Shown: positions 1-13,103, counted from the first letter of the stretch. The stretch is DNA of 64,000 nucleotides from Hymenoscyphus infarciens (GCA_001414345.1 LLCB01000264.1:16791-80790); one strand, 5' to 3'. Notes: generated by a model from the letters alone, not told the origin. Made by a program: numbers and translations.

Positions 1-160
1 TTCTTAACTTCAAGAAAATAGTTTAGTCGCTTATTCTGCTTATCTCAGCTCTTATCCCCTAGAATAAGAGGTTGAGGCTTGACCCCCCCACCCCCTGCCA
101 CTACTATTACCGATTAGGCTTAGACACCTCTCTCAACCCCTGCTATTCTAACTTCTTTAT

Positions 161-220
161 TCTAGAGTCTAAGGGAATTTAGTAATTTGTTTAGTAAGAA
201 TAACAACTATAAGGTTAGGC
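161..220 (+). repeat. Outer terminal inverted repeat, left arm
   Basis: The segment around AAGGGAATTTAGTAATTTG reads, reverse-complemented, almost identically at 5440-5500. The match is about 45 of 60 positions by eye, best over the central 38. The arms probably extend outward with decay, since both flanks contain a similar run rich in G or C (near 80-100 and 5527-5550). Confidence 0.65.
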
Positions 221-254
221 TTTTAACTTTGACTAAATACACTTTAATAACTAC

Positions 255-3200
255 TCGTATAGTCGATAGTATTATCGTGATAAAATACTATAGTATTTTA
301 GATTAATATATTATTATGATATCCTAGTAGTACGTATCTAAATATGCTATAATACTATTATAATATCGTGATATTATATAGTATATCTTTTAATAACTCG
401 TAAGCGCTAAAACCCACTTTTTCTTAAAATGAGGCTATTCACACTTTTTTATATACTCTTCTGTTACTTTAAAACTATATAATAATAATAATAGATATTA
501 ATAAAATAATTAGTAGGAGTTGTTTATTATATACTAAATAGCCTAAACCGAGTATATTAGGCGATTTTATAAGAAGCTAGTAGTTTAATTAAGTACGTAG
601 CTAAAAGTCGCTTTTTAGTATATAAATTAATAGATATTTGAGATATATATTATATATATACTATACTAAGACCTAGGTCTTAGTATATCTTACTAAATAT
701 TTTATATAAAGATTATAGTATATAATTAATTATAATACTTTAAATTTAATAGGAAGTTTAGTAGTAACTAATTAGTATTTAATTGAATTTTTAGTGTTTA
801 GAGCTTCTTTTTAGAAGACGTGGTTATTAAGAATAACTAACTTACTAGATATAATGTTTTTAAAATAATTAACCTAGTAATAGTACCTTAATAACTAAGC
901 CTTCTTATAACTCTTTATTTAATAATAAATTAATAGTATATTATAAAATTCTTTAGATAAAGGGAAATAACTATCTAAGTACTTAAAATATAAGAATAAA
1001 TATATACTACTAGAAAAAACAACAAAAATAAGTTTAGTTTATAGACCTCTTAAAACTTAAACTAAAACTAGACCTACTATTTATTCTATAAGTAAAAGTA
1101 CTCCTATCTAAGCTATTCTAAAGCACGTCTTATACGTTAAACATCTCCTTCTTACTCTAGAATTAGCTAATAAGATTAAAGGATATAATCTTATACTAAG
1201 ACTTTAAATATTTAAGCATCTCTATAATATATACTTTAAGGCGATTACGTTAATCTATAACTACTAATTTAGCTAAAGACTAGAGGCGTTCTACTAAGGT
1301 ACTTAAATATAGGATAGAAAGTACGTCTATCGCTATCTTATAAAGATTAGAATAGGCCTTCTTTTAGATAGGTTAGAGCTACTATTCGATTATACTTTTA
1401 CCTATATCTTAAGATAGAAGAGTATAATATTAAGCGTACTTATTACTTATAAGAGAGAGAAGCCTAGGTCAAAGCATATTAGCTAAAGTAAAAAGGGGTA
1501 AAGTTAAAATAAGAGTTAAAGCTTACCTCTCACTTCTCTTTTAGAATAAAAACTAAGTAAACAAATTAGGTACTTAGGTAGATACTAGGGAGTAATAAAG
1601 TAGACTAAACAACGTAATCTAAGGGTTAATATTAGTATTATTTATATAGCTAGATATTACCTTAGAGCGATAATCGTTATTCTATAGTTTTTCTACTATA
1701 GCCTAAGTAGAGGCTATCTAGCTAGGTTCCTAGGCCTTTTCTAAGTACTCCTACTTATAAGCTAGGTAGAGTACTACTATAGCGGTATATACTAGCGATC
1801 TCCTAGTTAAATTATAGTATTTAGAGATCTTTTCCTACTCTAAGGTATTATTAGTAAAGTAAAAGAGAAAGAGAAGATTATTTACCTTTTTAAAGTAAGA
1901 ATAGTATAGCTAGATCGTTAATATGCTTCCTTTAAGCCTTCTTAAAAAGAGAGAGAATAAAGTCTATTATTAAGATTGTTTTATTAAGAGTTCTAGATAT
2001 ACTCTTAAGCGCTAATAAGAAGTGCTTAAGAGAGCTAAAAAAGAGCCTTATCTAATTAAATTAGTAAGAGATTAAGAAGTAAAAGTAGTACTATACTTAC
2101 TAAACCGAGTTTAGACTAATTATAAGTAGTAATCGTATTATTAAGGTTAAACTTATATATATCCTAAAAGTGCTTAATCTTAAGCCTTAAAGCAATTACC
2201 CTTTAAATACTTCTATACTAGGATATCTAGCGTGTTTTATTAGCTTAGAGTATAGTAAGGCCCCTAGTTAACTTCTTAAATTCGTTATATAATATTATAC
2301 TTATATACATCTTTTTTATAAAGTTAAAGAGGTGTTTAAGAGTATTATAAACTTTAAACTCCTATAAAAGGTCTTAAGAGTAGGTGTCTTCTAATTAGTT
2401 TATCTTAAGCTTAAAATCTATATACTTTTTAGAGGCTATATCTCCGGCGATAAGGTAGAGTATATAGTATATATATCGAATTTAGTAGTACTTAGCCTAG
2501 CCTCTTATATTACTTTTACTTAGTACTAAAGCAACTTAGTAAAGTATAACGTTATTATTAGGTATATTATCTATAGGAAAGTAGCTAATTTTATTAAATA
2601 TATCTATTAAAAGTAATAAGTATTTATTTAGGATTTTTAGAAGTGTTTTTATATACTATAATCTTAGAGTATTTTAAGTAAAAAGAGTACTATATTTTTA
2701 CCTATATAAGGCCCTTTAATTTATTTTATACTAAGTACTACTTCTACTAGGTTACTAAACTTGTTAACTCTATAGGCTACGTATCCTAGAATAGAAAGAC
2801 TATTATCTGACTTCTACCTATTAGTAGATATATATATTTTAGACTAGAATCTTAATAGATAATGCTTCGTTTTAGTAAAACTGTCTTAGTATTATTACTT
2901 AACCTAGTTATATAATATAGAGTATACTTTAGATAGAATATCGCCTCTAAGGTTATTAAGATATTAAATAAGAGTATAAAAGGCTTTATATTTAGTAAAG
3001 TATATAGGAAGGTTATAAGAGGTAATAAGGTTTATAAATAAAACCTCTAGAGTATTAGAATCAATAGCTAAGCACTTATTATTAAAGTTAGAATAGATTA
3101 TACGTATAATCTTACGCCTTTTTTAAAGGTTTTAGTAAGCTATATTTATAGCTTCTTTAATACTAATTTATCTCTTTTTAGTAGCCTTTTAGTATAGGGT

Positions 3201-4731
3201 TTTAATATCGATTCTATAATCTTTAAGAAGGTAAGTAGCTATGATTTTAGTACTACTATTTATAGTATATCTCTTAGTATAGTACTTATAACACTACTCC
3301 TAGTAGCTAGTAGATTTATTACTAAGAAATTAGTAAGCTAATTATATTATTAGATTTAAGGGTTTCTTATATATAAACTATCTTACGATTCTTGTCGATT
3401 ATATAGAGCTAAATATAGCTAGTTTAAGGTCTTTTAGTAGGCTTTTTTAAGATTTAGAACACTTCTTATAGATCTAAATAGAGCGTACTTATATTAGTTA
3501 CTACTAGCTTAGTTTTAAAGAGGTTCTCTTAAAAGCTTAAAGTACTTAAATAAGACGAAATAGGTAATATTAGTAGTAATTCTAAAGGAATATAAGACTA
3601 AGAGCTTAATACCTAAGAAGATATAGTAAATTAGTAAAAAGTAAGATATAGAGGTAATAAATAAAGAATAAAATCGTAGAAGTAATTAGAAGAACCGAAG
3701 TTATTAAACTTTTAAAGTATTAATAGTAGTAGTAGGAGTTATGATTTTTTAGTAACTAGTACTAAAAAGGGGTAGGTAATAATTATAGAACAACTTTAAA
3801 ATAGATATAAAAGATAAAGATAGAAGACTTTTTAGAAGGAAAGAGAGAGCCTTTTAAGAACCTTTTTCATATTTAAAGTAATTATAATTAATACTCTTTA
3901 ATCTATAAATAATTAGAATATGTTTTAACTAATTATAGTATAGTGTACTAAAACGCGTGTTAAAGCTAAATTAAATATCTAAAGTCTATTATCTTTAGAG
4001 CGCGATTAAAAAGTATCTATACTATAGAATTAAGTTTTAATTATATTATTAGAAAGCCCTAATTTAAGGCTTTCTTTTAAGCCTATATATATATTAATCG
4101 AATAAAAATTAAGTATATAAGACCTTATTTAAATAAATAAAATCATTTTATAGAAATATATATAAATTTTAGCTAGAGTAGTATAAAATCTAAATTTTTT
4201 AAACATCGATTTAGTTAATTTTTGTATATAATTAAAGAGTAAAATTTAATAAATTTAATATACTAATCTATTATATTATAACTTTTAATCTAATGTTATT
4301 ATTATTAAATTAGTACTTAGTATTAATAGAAATATGTCTGGAAATCTATCTTATATAAGCTATATTTATTACTTTATATTACTTAGGTTAGTTTAAGAGC
4401 TATTTATATAATTCTTTTTTTAAAATACTCTATTTAAATAGATCTATAATTCTAGCTATTTAGTACTATATTTTCTATACTATATGTTATACTATATAGT
4501 TTTAAAAGATAAAGCTAAAAAGAAGTAGAGTTAAAATCTAGGGTAAAAAGCTTAAATATTTAGGCTTAGTAATACTACGATATTATCATAATATCGATTA
4601 AAATACTAATAATATAAAAGATAATATTATTAGATATCGTAGTATTTAAATAGTATAAATAGTACGTATTAAAGTAGGTTTCTAATAATATATCATAGTA
4701 GTATAATATTACAAATACTATCGACTATACT
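255..4731. mobile_element. Mutator-like (MULE) DNA transposon relic
   Basis: A perfect 17-bp inverted repeat, GTATAGTCGATAGTATT, occurs at 257-273 and reverse-complemented at 4714-4730. Weaker similarity continues inward for about 40 bases. The direct repeat AATAACTAC occurs at 246-254 and at 732-740 of the 4 kb line (4732-4740), flanking the element. A target duplication of 9 bp is characteristic of Mutator-like elements. The interior is about 4.4 kb of heavily RIP-mutated sequence without an open frame, so the transposase class is not confirmed by protein sequence. Short palindromes of the type AATATCGTGATATT lie just inside both ends (about 366 and 4577). Confidence 0.6.
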
Positions 4732-5439
4732 AATAACTACCTTTCTAGGTATATTAAGATAAGAATAGAATAAAAATTTATCTATTTTTATATTAGATAA
4801 TATATACTTTATAATAGTACTAAACGTTCTCTAAGGAAAGTACTAAGTAGTAAAACCGAGTCTTAAATTCTAGAATAATAACTATTAAATCGTGAAATTG
4901 CTTTTCTATAAGTCTTTAGTAATAACGTTATCTATTAATACTATATAAGCTATATAAGGTAGAAGTTATATTTCTCTACTAGAATATAAAAAAACTTTTC
5001 TATTTAAAATTTTATTTAAAAAGTAAATAAGAGAGTAAGAGAATAGGTGTTTTACTTAAGCGAAACCCTCTATTTAAAAATCGGTGTATTAAGCTTGTTT
5101 TAAGAGCTATTAAGATAAGAGTAGGCTTAAAAGAAAGCCCTAATCTTAATCTATAATAAGCTAAAAACCAGGCTTTATAGAGACTTCCTAAGGTAGTCTG
5201 ATTAAGAAGTATTTAAGTAGATAATAGTAAAAACTCTTATATCTAATATATTTAATCCTTTTCCTTACTTTATACTAACTTTATAAGAGTATATTATAAC
5301 TAATTTAAAAGCTATTAAGCTCGTATATAGTTAGCTAGAAAGGTCTTCTTCTATTCTATCTAAAAAGTATATAATAAGCTTAATAAAGTATTATTAGTAG
5401 AGAAAGTAGAGAGAGTAGAAACATAGTCTTAAAATCGGC

Positions 5440-5500
5440 TATAGTTGTCGGTCTTACTAAAAAAATTACTAAATTCCCTTAGACGCTAGAGCGGCTTTTT
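5440..5500 (-). repeat. Outer terminal inverted repeat, right arm
   Basis: This is the inverted partner of the arm at 161-220, with the core CAAATTACTAAATTCCCTT mutated to AAAATTACTAAATTCCCTT. It marks the far end of the older element into which the Mutator-like element inserted. Confidence 0.65.
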
Positions 5501-5839
5501 AAGATAGAGGGATATGATTAGTAGATAGAGTAGAGGGGTAGGGGGTAGTAAGTGGAACTAAAAAGCTAATAAGCCCGGGCGGCTAAGTTTACTAAGATAA
5601 CTTAGAGCGTTTTCAACCTAAAAATACGTCACACTTTTCTATAAATAGCCTCGTCAAATCGCCGCCTATGTCGACATATATAATATCAGCTATCTCCTAG
5701 CTATTCTAAGGAGTTAAATCTCAATATTTATCATATACCTAGACTACTTTTCTTATCGTGTTTTACTAACTATCTTTAGTGAGTCCAGAATTACCGTAAT
5801 TAAGCAAAATTTCAAAGATCTATAGTAAGAGATTAGTTC

Positions 5840-8800
5840 TTAGTCTTTACCTAATTTTATAAAGTCGTTACTTATAAGCAATTCCCTAGCTACGCCCACT
5901 TTACGATCCCGTTCGATAAAACATATAGAGAATATCGACCCAAACGAAGAAGTACCGTAAGGGAAAGAAGCAGTGTTTCTCAGAATGATGATTAAATCCT
6001 TTCCTTTTACTTGAATTATCATCTTCTCTACACTTTTAATTACAAATTCTAATAAAAAGGCGTAGCTTATATCCAGGTTTTAGAGATTCGTGGGTGGCAC
6101 AGCACCTTCTACAAAGACTTCTTCTAGCAACGGGGTTGGTAGACTACTAAACAGAGGTATTTGGTTATTGATACTTAGAGTCCTCTGTAATGTACCTGTT
6201 CCACTATTAGCCTCCCTAAAAGCATTAAAAAATGTTCTGTGCTACAGAATTTGAGTTTGAACGGCTAACGTAAAGCGTCCGACTTTCTGAAGTTGCTAGA
6301 GTCATACTACTATGCGTTTAAAACCGAGAGAGTAGAATCGTAAGTTTCAACTTTTTCTTCCAATAGGCTTTCAAATCCACTAATCTCAATTTTACCAGTA
6401 TCTTTCAGAATGTCTTAGGAGATGTCGAAATAGCATTCCTCCCTAGAATTCTTGTCATTAGGAATGTAAAGACGTAGGCTATTATCGACTTCCTCAAGGT
6501 GAAAATTCGCTCGGCTCTTTTCGACGACTGCTGTTTCGCTATACTGCACGACACTTAATATTCCATCGCTGACATATATGGTGGCACTATGAAGTTGTTT
6601 ATACAAGGTTTAATCGTCATCCCAGCTTTTCTAACTAAGGTAATAGACAGAGTATCTATAAGGGGGAAAATAAGCATATATACCCTTAGAATCCGACTTC
6701 TCAGGCGCTTATCTAAAGAGAGCGTAAGCTTTTAATCTAAACCCCTGACTTAACTCTGTGTTAATGGCTCCATTTTGCACTGTTATGGTTTCTTCCACCA
6801 ACTCAGACAAGTGCCGCCTTTGCAAGCCCGGAGCAAGTTGAAGTGACCTACAAGCACGCACCTCCTCCACAGTATAATCAAGAAGTGCGATTTTTCCTGC
6901 GAATACAGAACCATACTCTAAACGGTCGATGATTGCGAATTCGGCAGCTGAAGATTTAAAATTGCTTTTCCCGTTCTTTGGCTTTACTGCAAAAATATTG
7001 GAACCTTTGAGTTCGTCAACATCGCCTGCCGTCGGATCCATTGAGCTTATGAGCATGATCGTGCTTTTTATTTTCACTTCTTTTTCTGCAGGTCGCATGC
7101 TTCTTTGGGAGGTTGGACATGCATTCTAAGATTTGGCTTCTTTACTCCCAAGACCCTGCAGAAAACATCACTGAGGCCTGAGTAGGGAGTTTTAATTGAT
7201 ACCATGTTTGGAATGTGGATCTGATCCTCAGCCCAGATGCAAGACGAGGGAGGGTTCCAGGTTTTCTGTAAAGGGACAAATACAAGCTCGGCTTCTTCAA
7301 TCATAGTTCTACAAAATCTTGGTCAGTATATTGTAATCCATGAGGTACCACAGTAACTCCATCACGTGATTGTTTTCCTGTTCGAGTCATATTCAAACTC
7401 GTTATCTCTAACGCTAACCGCACCATCTTGTTTGCTACCACTCTTGTAATGGCGAGAATAGTGTGTTAATCTCAAGTCCTCCGGTTTAAGGTTCTGGTAG
7501 GGTTCTTGGAAACAGATATGTTGAAATGAGTTGCGTTGCGTGGCGCTGTTAAGCTCCATTTGAACGGAAGGCTGGAAAGGGACCATTGTATCATATTCTT
7601 TCCGGAGTTTTAGGTCCTCTATAAAGTGCTTCCAATTGGCATTACCTATTTTCAGGGTGACTTGAAATAGGTGTGTGCAGTTCTTGAACCTCGATATTCC
7701 ATCTAGTCGATTTTTAGACTCGAGCCATTCGGGACCCGTCCTGACACAGGCTTTGCAGTTGATCCATTTAGGATGTCGCTCTACACTAGTGGAAATATGT
7801 ATAACTTCGTTTTCCCGGAAGAAGGTGTTGGCAAAGGGTGAGAAACCATCACAAAATTAAGAAGAAAACTCCGAAACGTACCGAACAGCTGCCGCCGATG
7901 ATGGATCGGAGCAGTATCTTTCAATGCAGCTATAGATTTTAAACAACGAACCTAGCACTTCTGGGCTACATCCAACTCGGTTTTGACCCCCGATGCCTCT
8001 CAGAGCTGCGATGTAGAAGTCGACATCTTCCATACCGTAAACACTGAATTTGCTGAGAAAGTTCCACTAAATCTCGTTCATATCAGTAAACCTCTCAGGC
8101 AAGAGTAGAAACTAAAACTTCTCTAGTTTCAGTCTCTCAGCCAGTGCCTTTAGTTCAGGAGTGGGCAGAAAAGTCTGGTGCAATTGAAGTATCGATTTCC
8201 CCTCCACAGGCACAAAGCACATCATTTCATCCACCACAAAATGGGGCATTTTGGGCTCATAAAGAGGCCAGTAACGCTTTAATAATCCAACAAGTTGTCC
8301 TGGCCGATGTTCTTCGAGCTCATCTGATAGTGTGGTAAGCCGTGGGTGCTTGAGTTGTGGATGGTATTGAACGCCCGCGTATTCTTTCAGCCTTGGCTTC
8401 CATGATTTTCCGTGATCGGGTATTCTCGAAGGGGGTTCCTTTAAATAACGGGAGCGCAGGAAGTGCACTGGAAAACCAGGTTGATTGGGGGGAGCCGACA
8501 AGAAAAGTTGGTGGGGGCCCTATTCGTCCTCCTTTTCTAAGAAATACATGTGCTCTTTGCGTCCCGTTTGGCGAGACACCATTTTCTTGTCCTGGTCCAG
8601 TAAACCTATAGCTGCTTGTATAGCCAGACTATCTCCAGGGTGTTGCAACCAGAGGTAATTGAGATGAGAAACACATTGCATCAAATGGAATTGTACTGTC
8701 TCGGCTATATCTCTTGTTTATCCGAAATATTACACCACTAGAACGGGGAGGGGAGTCTTGACACCAAGATGAGTGAAAAGGGCTTTCCTAGCAGGATTCA

Positions 8801-10600
8801 GGATGGCGGCAGGTTAGACAAGATGACTACCCAGCTCCGTAGGTATCGGGATTCCTTATGTATCACGAAAGTAGACAGCGTCAAGGCTCTGCATAGAAAC
8901 CTACCAGTATGCAAGGGTACCAAGTTCATGTTTCTCAATGATTCTAACAGATCTCCGCGAAAAGTGGAAAAATTTGAAGCCGCACGTGTGTGCCAGTCTC
9001 CATCCTTGCCCCTCATCTTAGAGCCCAAAAAATAAGCCAAGATCATGGCGAATTTTTGGAATTAGAATTGTATTAGTCACTGATGTACACCCAAGTGCTT
9101 TCAGATGCTGATTGAAGTCGAGCGATGTATAATTTTTGGAGAGGTAAGCTTCTTGTTCTAAATCTGCAAAGAGAGGTTCCCCGTGTTGATCTTTGTAGTC
9201 AGAACCGACCCAATGCAGCTGCGATGGAATGTGCAGCGAGTCTTCGCTCCAGGATCGCAGACAGGGTCTATCGCTTAGTTGCAAAATAACTTTAGGACCC
9301 AAATTCGTCAGAGATTGATTTGCTCGGTAGATATCGCATCCATTGGTATTGCAGAGTAGGGTGATCACACAAATTCGTTATGGCGTCCCGAAATGCCTCT
9401 GCTACACCGCGGAGCAGCAGATCTTTGTTTCTTAGGGAATGGAAAACATCTTCCCAACTAGCTTGGGTTGTGAAGTCTGACTGGATCAAGAACTATATGT
9501 ACGTAATTAGTGTTGTGGATCATCAACGACTTTTTGGGGAGACTCCTTTAGAGGATAAGGAAGATCTGACAGAGAATTGGTTATCAAAATACATAAGACC
9601 AGACTATACACATACCGTGAAGCCCGCAAGACGGAGAGGTAGGAAAGCAAATACATACTATGGCTCAATAACTGGCTCCTCTTCCACTTCTACAGGGAAT
9701 GCTAATACGACAGTAGCTTGGGTGGTACTCGGGCGAGAGGCGCCGGGTGGTAGGTGTTTGATTACTTTCCTCATCACATAAAATTCCAGAGCCTCTTCGG
9801 TCGCCCCTCCATCAAGTGTGGTGTTCTTCGTAATAGTTTCAAAATCGTTGTCGACAAACTTATAGATGTAAGTGATCTTGGTTACCTTGGCACTTCCGTC
9901 GTCCGGACATACAGTGATTTTAAGCACATCGAGCTTTTCGAGGAAGAGTAGCAGTGGGTCGGGGATATTTTGAGAATCGTGGACCCGGTCTTCAAAGCTT
10001 GATGGATCTAGTAGCGTCAAGGTCATTCTTATGCAGACTTTTTTAGGTAGCTCTCCATAATCCTCATCAAGAGAGGTGATCATTTCGAGTCCTGTATCAG
10101 AAGAGTCTATGGTTTACCGGAATGAAAATGAAATTGACCCTGATTGAATATGTAGCTTTTTCGCGACTTTGAAGACGGATTTGAATCCAATACCCTTTTC
10201 GCTAAAATACCCCTGGGATTTCGTCTTTGTACTCTCTCCCGTGCTACAAATTGCTTTCACATGCTCTTCGTGGAAACCGTCTTCGTTTGAATCAATGACA
10301 ATCCTGTCTGGATAAATGCTGAAGCATCAGCTCATAAACGAATCGTGTATCCTTGGAATCGAGATTGGTAGCAAGTCTAATTTATGACGGTCAGAAGCTT
10401 CTTTGGAGGAAGAAAACTTTTGCAAAGAGAAGTGTGGCGTAATGTAATCTTACGTCGTTGTTGCCGACCCAAGTTTTCGACGAGTGTTTTTTACTGCTCT
10501 CAAAACTGCTGGTGGACAGAGCGCTTCATCTTCGGGAGAAATTCCGCCGTTATCCTGTCTTATGCTCGCCACGTGGCTTCCCGCGAAAGGAGGGCTATTC
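5840..10600 (-). pseudogene. Broken NO VEIN/sacsin-like HSP90-type ATPase gene
   Basis: Minus-strand frames between 10.6 and 5.84 kb line up in order with the large fungal proteins that carry an N-terminal HSP90-type (Bergerat) ATPase and a C-terminal DUF3883 domain, as in plant NO VEIN. Recognisable pieces include TRFVYELM (about 10340), YFSEKGIGFKSVFKV (about 10170-10220), FLPLR and LIQSDFTTQASWEDV (9650-9450), NYLWLQHP (about 8650), PPSSCIW (about 7240) and RLKAYALF (about 6740). One intron is still well formed (9493-9615: GTATGT, a CTAATTAC-type branch site, TAG). The gene is dead: the ATP-binding N-box is deleted right after TRFVYELM; stops occur near 10114, 9655, 8517, 8104 and 8068; frames shift near 9330 and 8730. 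The copy stops at 5840 against the transposon block, so DUF3883 is missing. The start near 10600 is approximate. Confidence 0.85.
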
Positions 10601-11015
10601 TGGTGGTTGTTAGTAAGTTTGATATGGCACTCTCTGCAGTGGAGAGCCGAAGATTCAGGATGGTGAATCATAGAAATGAGGAAAAACAAACTACTGCCGT
10701 AAAGTGTGATTTTGCCGCAGAATCTTCTGAATACCAACATAAGGGAAGTTGGTGGCGCAAGCGGTAGGCTGTCATTGGATACGACAATATTGAAAACACC
10801 TGGAGGTTGGGAAGGGGGCTCCACACCCACGCCATAAAACCTTGGCAATTCTGTCTAAAATATCTATTTCGTTGCCTACAGTAACAGAGATAGGTTGGTT
10901 TTGTGCTAGATAACTAAGGTGAAAATGTCAAAATAATCGCGTTCAAAAATTGGATTTCAAGGAAGCGAGATCGTATTATAAATTCAAAGAAAAAAAGAAC
11001 AGCATCTGTCAGCAC
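10601..11015. other. Gap between two gene relics, no gene seen
   Basis: Ordinary-composition sequence between the ATPase relic and the CorA-like relic. Frames of up to about 130 codons exist on both strands, but none resembles a known protein; they are probably remnants of the ATPase gene's 5' end or chance frames. Confidence 0.4.
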
Positions 11016-12018
11016 TCAGCGATCTACGGTTAACCCAGGCATTCGACGTAATGTTTTCGACTCCCTTATCCTTCCAGGGATTTTGAAATTTGCTTTCCAT
11101 ATGGCCCATTTTGGTATTACCCATTTAGCAACAACCATTGTCAAAGTCAGCACAGGAGGTGTAGCAGCCGGGTGAAAGCGAACTGGCAACTTGATTGTAG
11201 CGATCCCAATACTTGAATGGGTATGCATTAGCTTCGAACCTGAGACGGGTTGATATTTCCATTCTTTGTTGTAAATAGAACATACTGCAATAAGGGTAAG
11301 TGGAATGAAGAAAAATCCTAGAGCAGTGAGTCTGTTGAAGTCTCGAGTTTGCTTGACAGTTTCGGTATTGAAAACCTTCAGGATTTGGTCAATACGTGAT
11401 GAGTTGCAGGGGGTGGAAGTCTCACCAATTCAAGGAGTTTGTTTTGTCGGTCCAAAAGGGGCGTGAAGGATAGGTCGTAGTCGAGTTTTAGCATTAAAGT
11501 TCGCAACTGGCTGGTCAGCTCAGAGTGTGATGCAAGATTTTTCTGCTTCTCCTAGATACATTCCAAAAATGACTTAGGTAAACAAGTATCTAGTCTAATA
11601 AGCTCTCTACGTTCCAGAGCATCCTTGTACAAATTCTCTTTTCGGTCAATAACACACTAACACACTGTGGGTCATCACTATCGTATATTGCCTATCTCTT
11701 TATATTAGTTTCCACTCGGGCGCTTCAAAGCTATCGGGCATGAACACCTTGGCGCACTCACGCAGCCTCTCGAGCTGACACTCTTGATCTCAATTATAAA
11801 GATGTACCAACAAGTCTGGATAAATCCGGAATACACAAGACTCGAGTCGGTGCCAGTTGTAGAACCGCTTGATTCGTTGCGGGATGTAGTATCCACTTTT
11901 GCAAACTAGAACTACGAAGTGAGAGAGAGCTTGATTGGCGTTTCGTTGTTGTCGCCTTGCTACTACTTTCGATTGATACCACATAGCTAGGTGGAAACTT
12001 AGTATATGAGAAGTTCAA
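11016..12018 (-). pseudogene. CorA-like metal transporter-type gene relic
   Basis: The minus strand carries a coiled-coil-like stretch ending in DRQNKLLEL, then an intron-like gap (about 11380-11435, GTGAGA to AAG), then VFNTETVKQTRDFNRLTAL and a hydrophobic run GFFFIPLTLIAV. This arrangement (linker helix, RLT, first membrane segment) is typical of fungal CorA-like divalent-cation transporter proteins. The GMN signature expected after the first membrane segment is not recognisable (NKEW is there instead), and the second membrane segment is scrambled by frame changes before a stop at 11016. An in-frame TAG interrupts the coiled coil near 11555. Upstream, the frame with FVVLVCKSGYY (about 11930) and FMPDSFEAPEW (about 11720) is probably the soluble N-terminal part. 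The family call rests on pattern recognition only. Confidence 0.5.
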
Positions 12019-12179
12019 TAAGAGCTCCCTCTAACATACCGATGGCGGAGTCGCGTGGTCCCTCGGTTTTTTTTTTAGAACGAGAGATGTTGTCATCCAC
12101 AATTGGATGGACAGACATTCGTCCACTTGGCTAATTGTGCTGAAGAAATTCTGCCGAAGAGTGAGTCGGATGTCAAGAA

Positions 12180-12880
12180 CTACTTCCGGAAGATAGCTTG
12201 ATACTTGCCATTTGTATTCTCAATCCGGGGCGAAACGGTTCGTACATAAGCTGCTTCTCTAAACAGGTCAACTAGAAAGCTCGGTATCAACATGCCTAGT
12301 TGCTCTCCGATCCATTCTTCCCAATCTTCATTGATACTAGTAAAAACAATCAGCAGCTTATAAATAAAAGGAAGGGGGCGTCAGAGATGTACACAAGAGT
12401 CGACCCCTCTGATGCTTCGGAATATTCCGAAGCGAATCCTACGGTTTGGCTAGAACGAAGTGTCTGGGGTTCAAAAGCCGGATAACCATTGCTCCAAGAA
12501 GTTCCGACCACTACCTCCTTTTGGCGCATCTTACCCTTGAGTAGACTGGCGAAATGTTGGATAGACCACAGCCGCCAAATTGGAAAGAAAGAGTCGGGAA
12601 ATTGGGAGTAAGAGCTGATCTGAGTAGAACTCTTTGGAAAGAACAAGTCCAAATGAAGTATCAACTAATATTCATGGAAATCAAGGAACAGCACCTCCCT
12701 GGACCCTTGAGCTGTACTTCGCACAATCTGTTCTGATTTCATTGATGGAAGAAAGCCCCGCAAGCTACAAATGAAACGCGGTTGAAGATTAAACCTCAAA
12801 CGGATTTTCCACTCACTTGAATGAAACCTGCCTAAATGTCCTAAAAAGAGATTTGCTCCAAACTTCGAGAGTGTTCGCAA
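12180..12880 (-). pseudogene. Unassigned coding relic upstream of the CorA-like relic
   Basis: Minus-strand frames carry protein-like text in several registers: a 71-codon frame starting at 12880, a 104-codon frame (12664-12350) with GTSWSNGYPAFEP, and at about 12345-12185 a frame with NEDWEEWIGEQLGMLIPSF and VSPRIENTNGKYQAIF ending at a stop. The register changes between them. It may be the 5' part of the CorA-like gene just downstream or a separate gene. I do not recognise the family. Confidence 0.35.
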
Positions 12881-13103
12881 ACTCGAGACTTCTCGATCTA
12901 GAGAAAGTCAACATGCATAGCATGGGTGAGGGGTTTGAGAAAGTATCATTCAGCTACAAGGCTGGTAGCAACTCTAAATATCTATGTCTTGCATATGGGG
13001 GTATCGTTGAAAAGGAAAAATGCAAATGTCAGCCACAAAAATATCCAGCTCTTCCTCGATGGAGCTTCGCGAGTGAAGTTCCCGTATCATATCATCATTA
13101 TAA

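Larger units (their letters stand above)
1..5640. mobile_element. RIP-degraded nested transposon block
   Basis: This TA-rich stretch has no intact reading frame and stops in every frame, as expected for transposon DNA after repeat-induced point mutation. Two nested structures are visible. An outer pair of inverted arms lies at about 161-220 and 5440-5500. Inside it is a second element, about 255-4731, with a perfect 17-bp inverted repeat and a 9-bp direct repeat on both sides. The outer element without the insertion would be under 1 kb. Plus-strand frames at about 1080-1500, 2100-2640 and 3340-3740 read as protein-like stretches interrupted only by TAA or TAG, which fits CAA/CAG turned into stops. 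I could not assign the encoded protein. The block ends near 5.64-5.84 kb, where ordinary composition resumes inside a broken gene. Confidence 0.7.
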
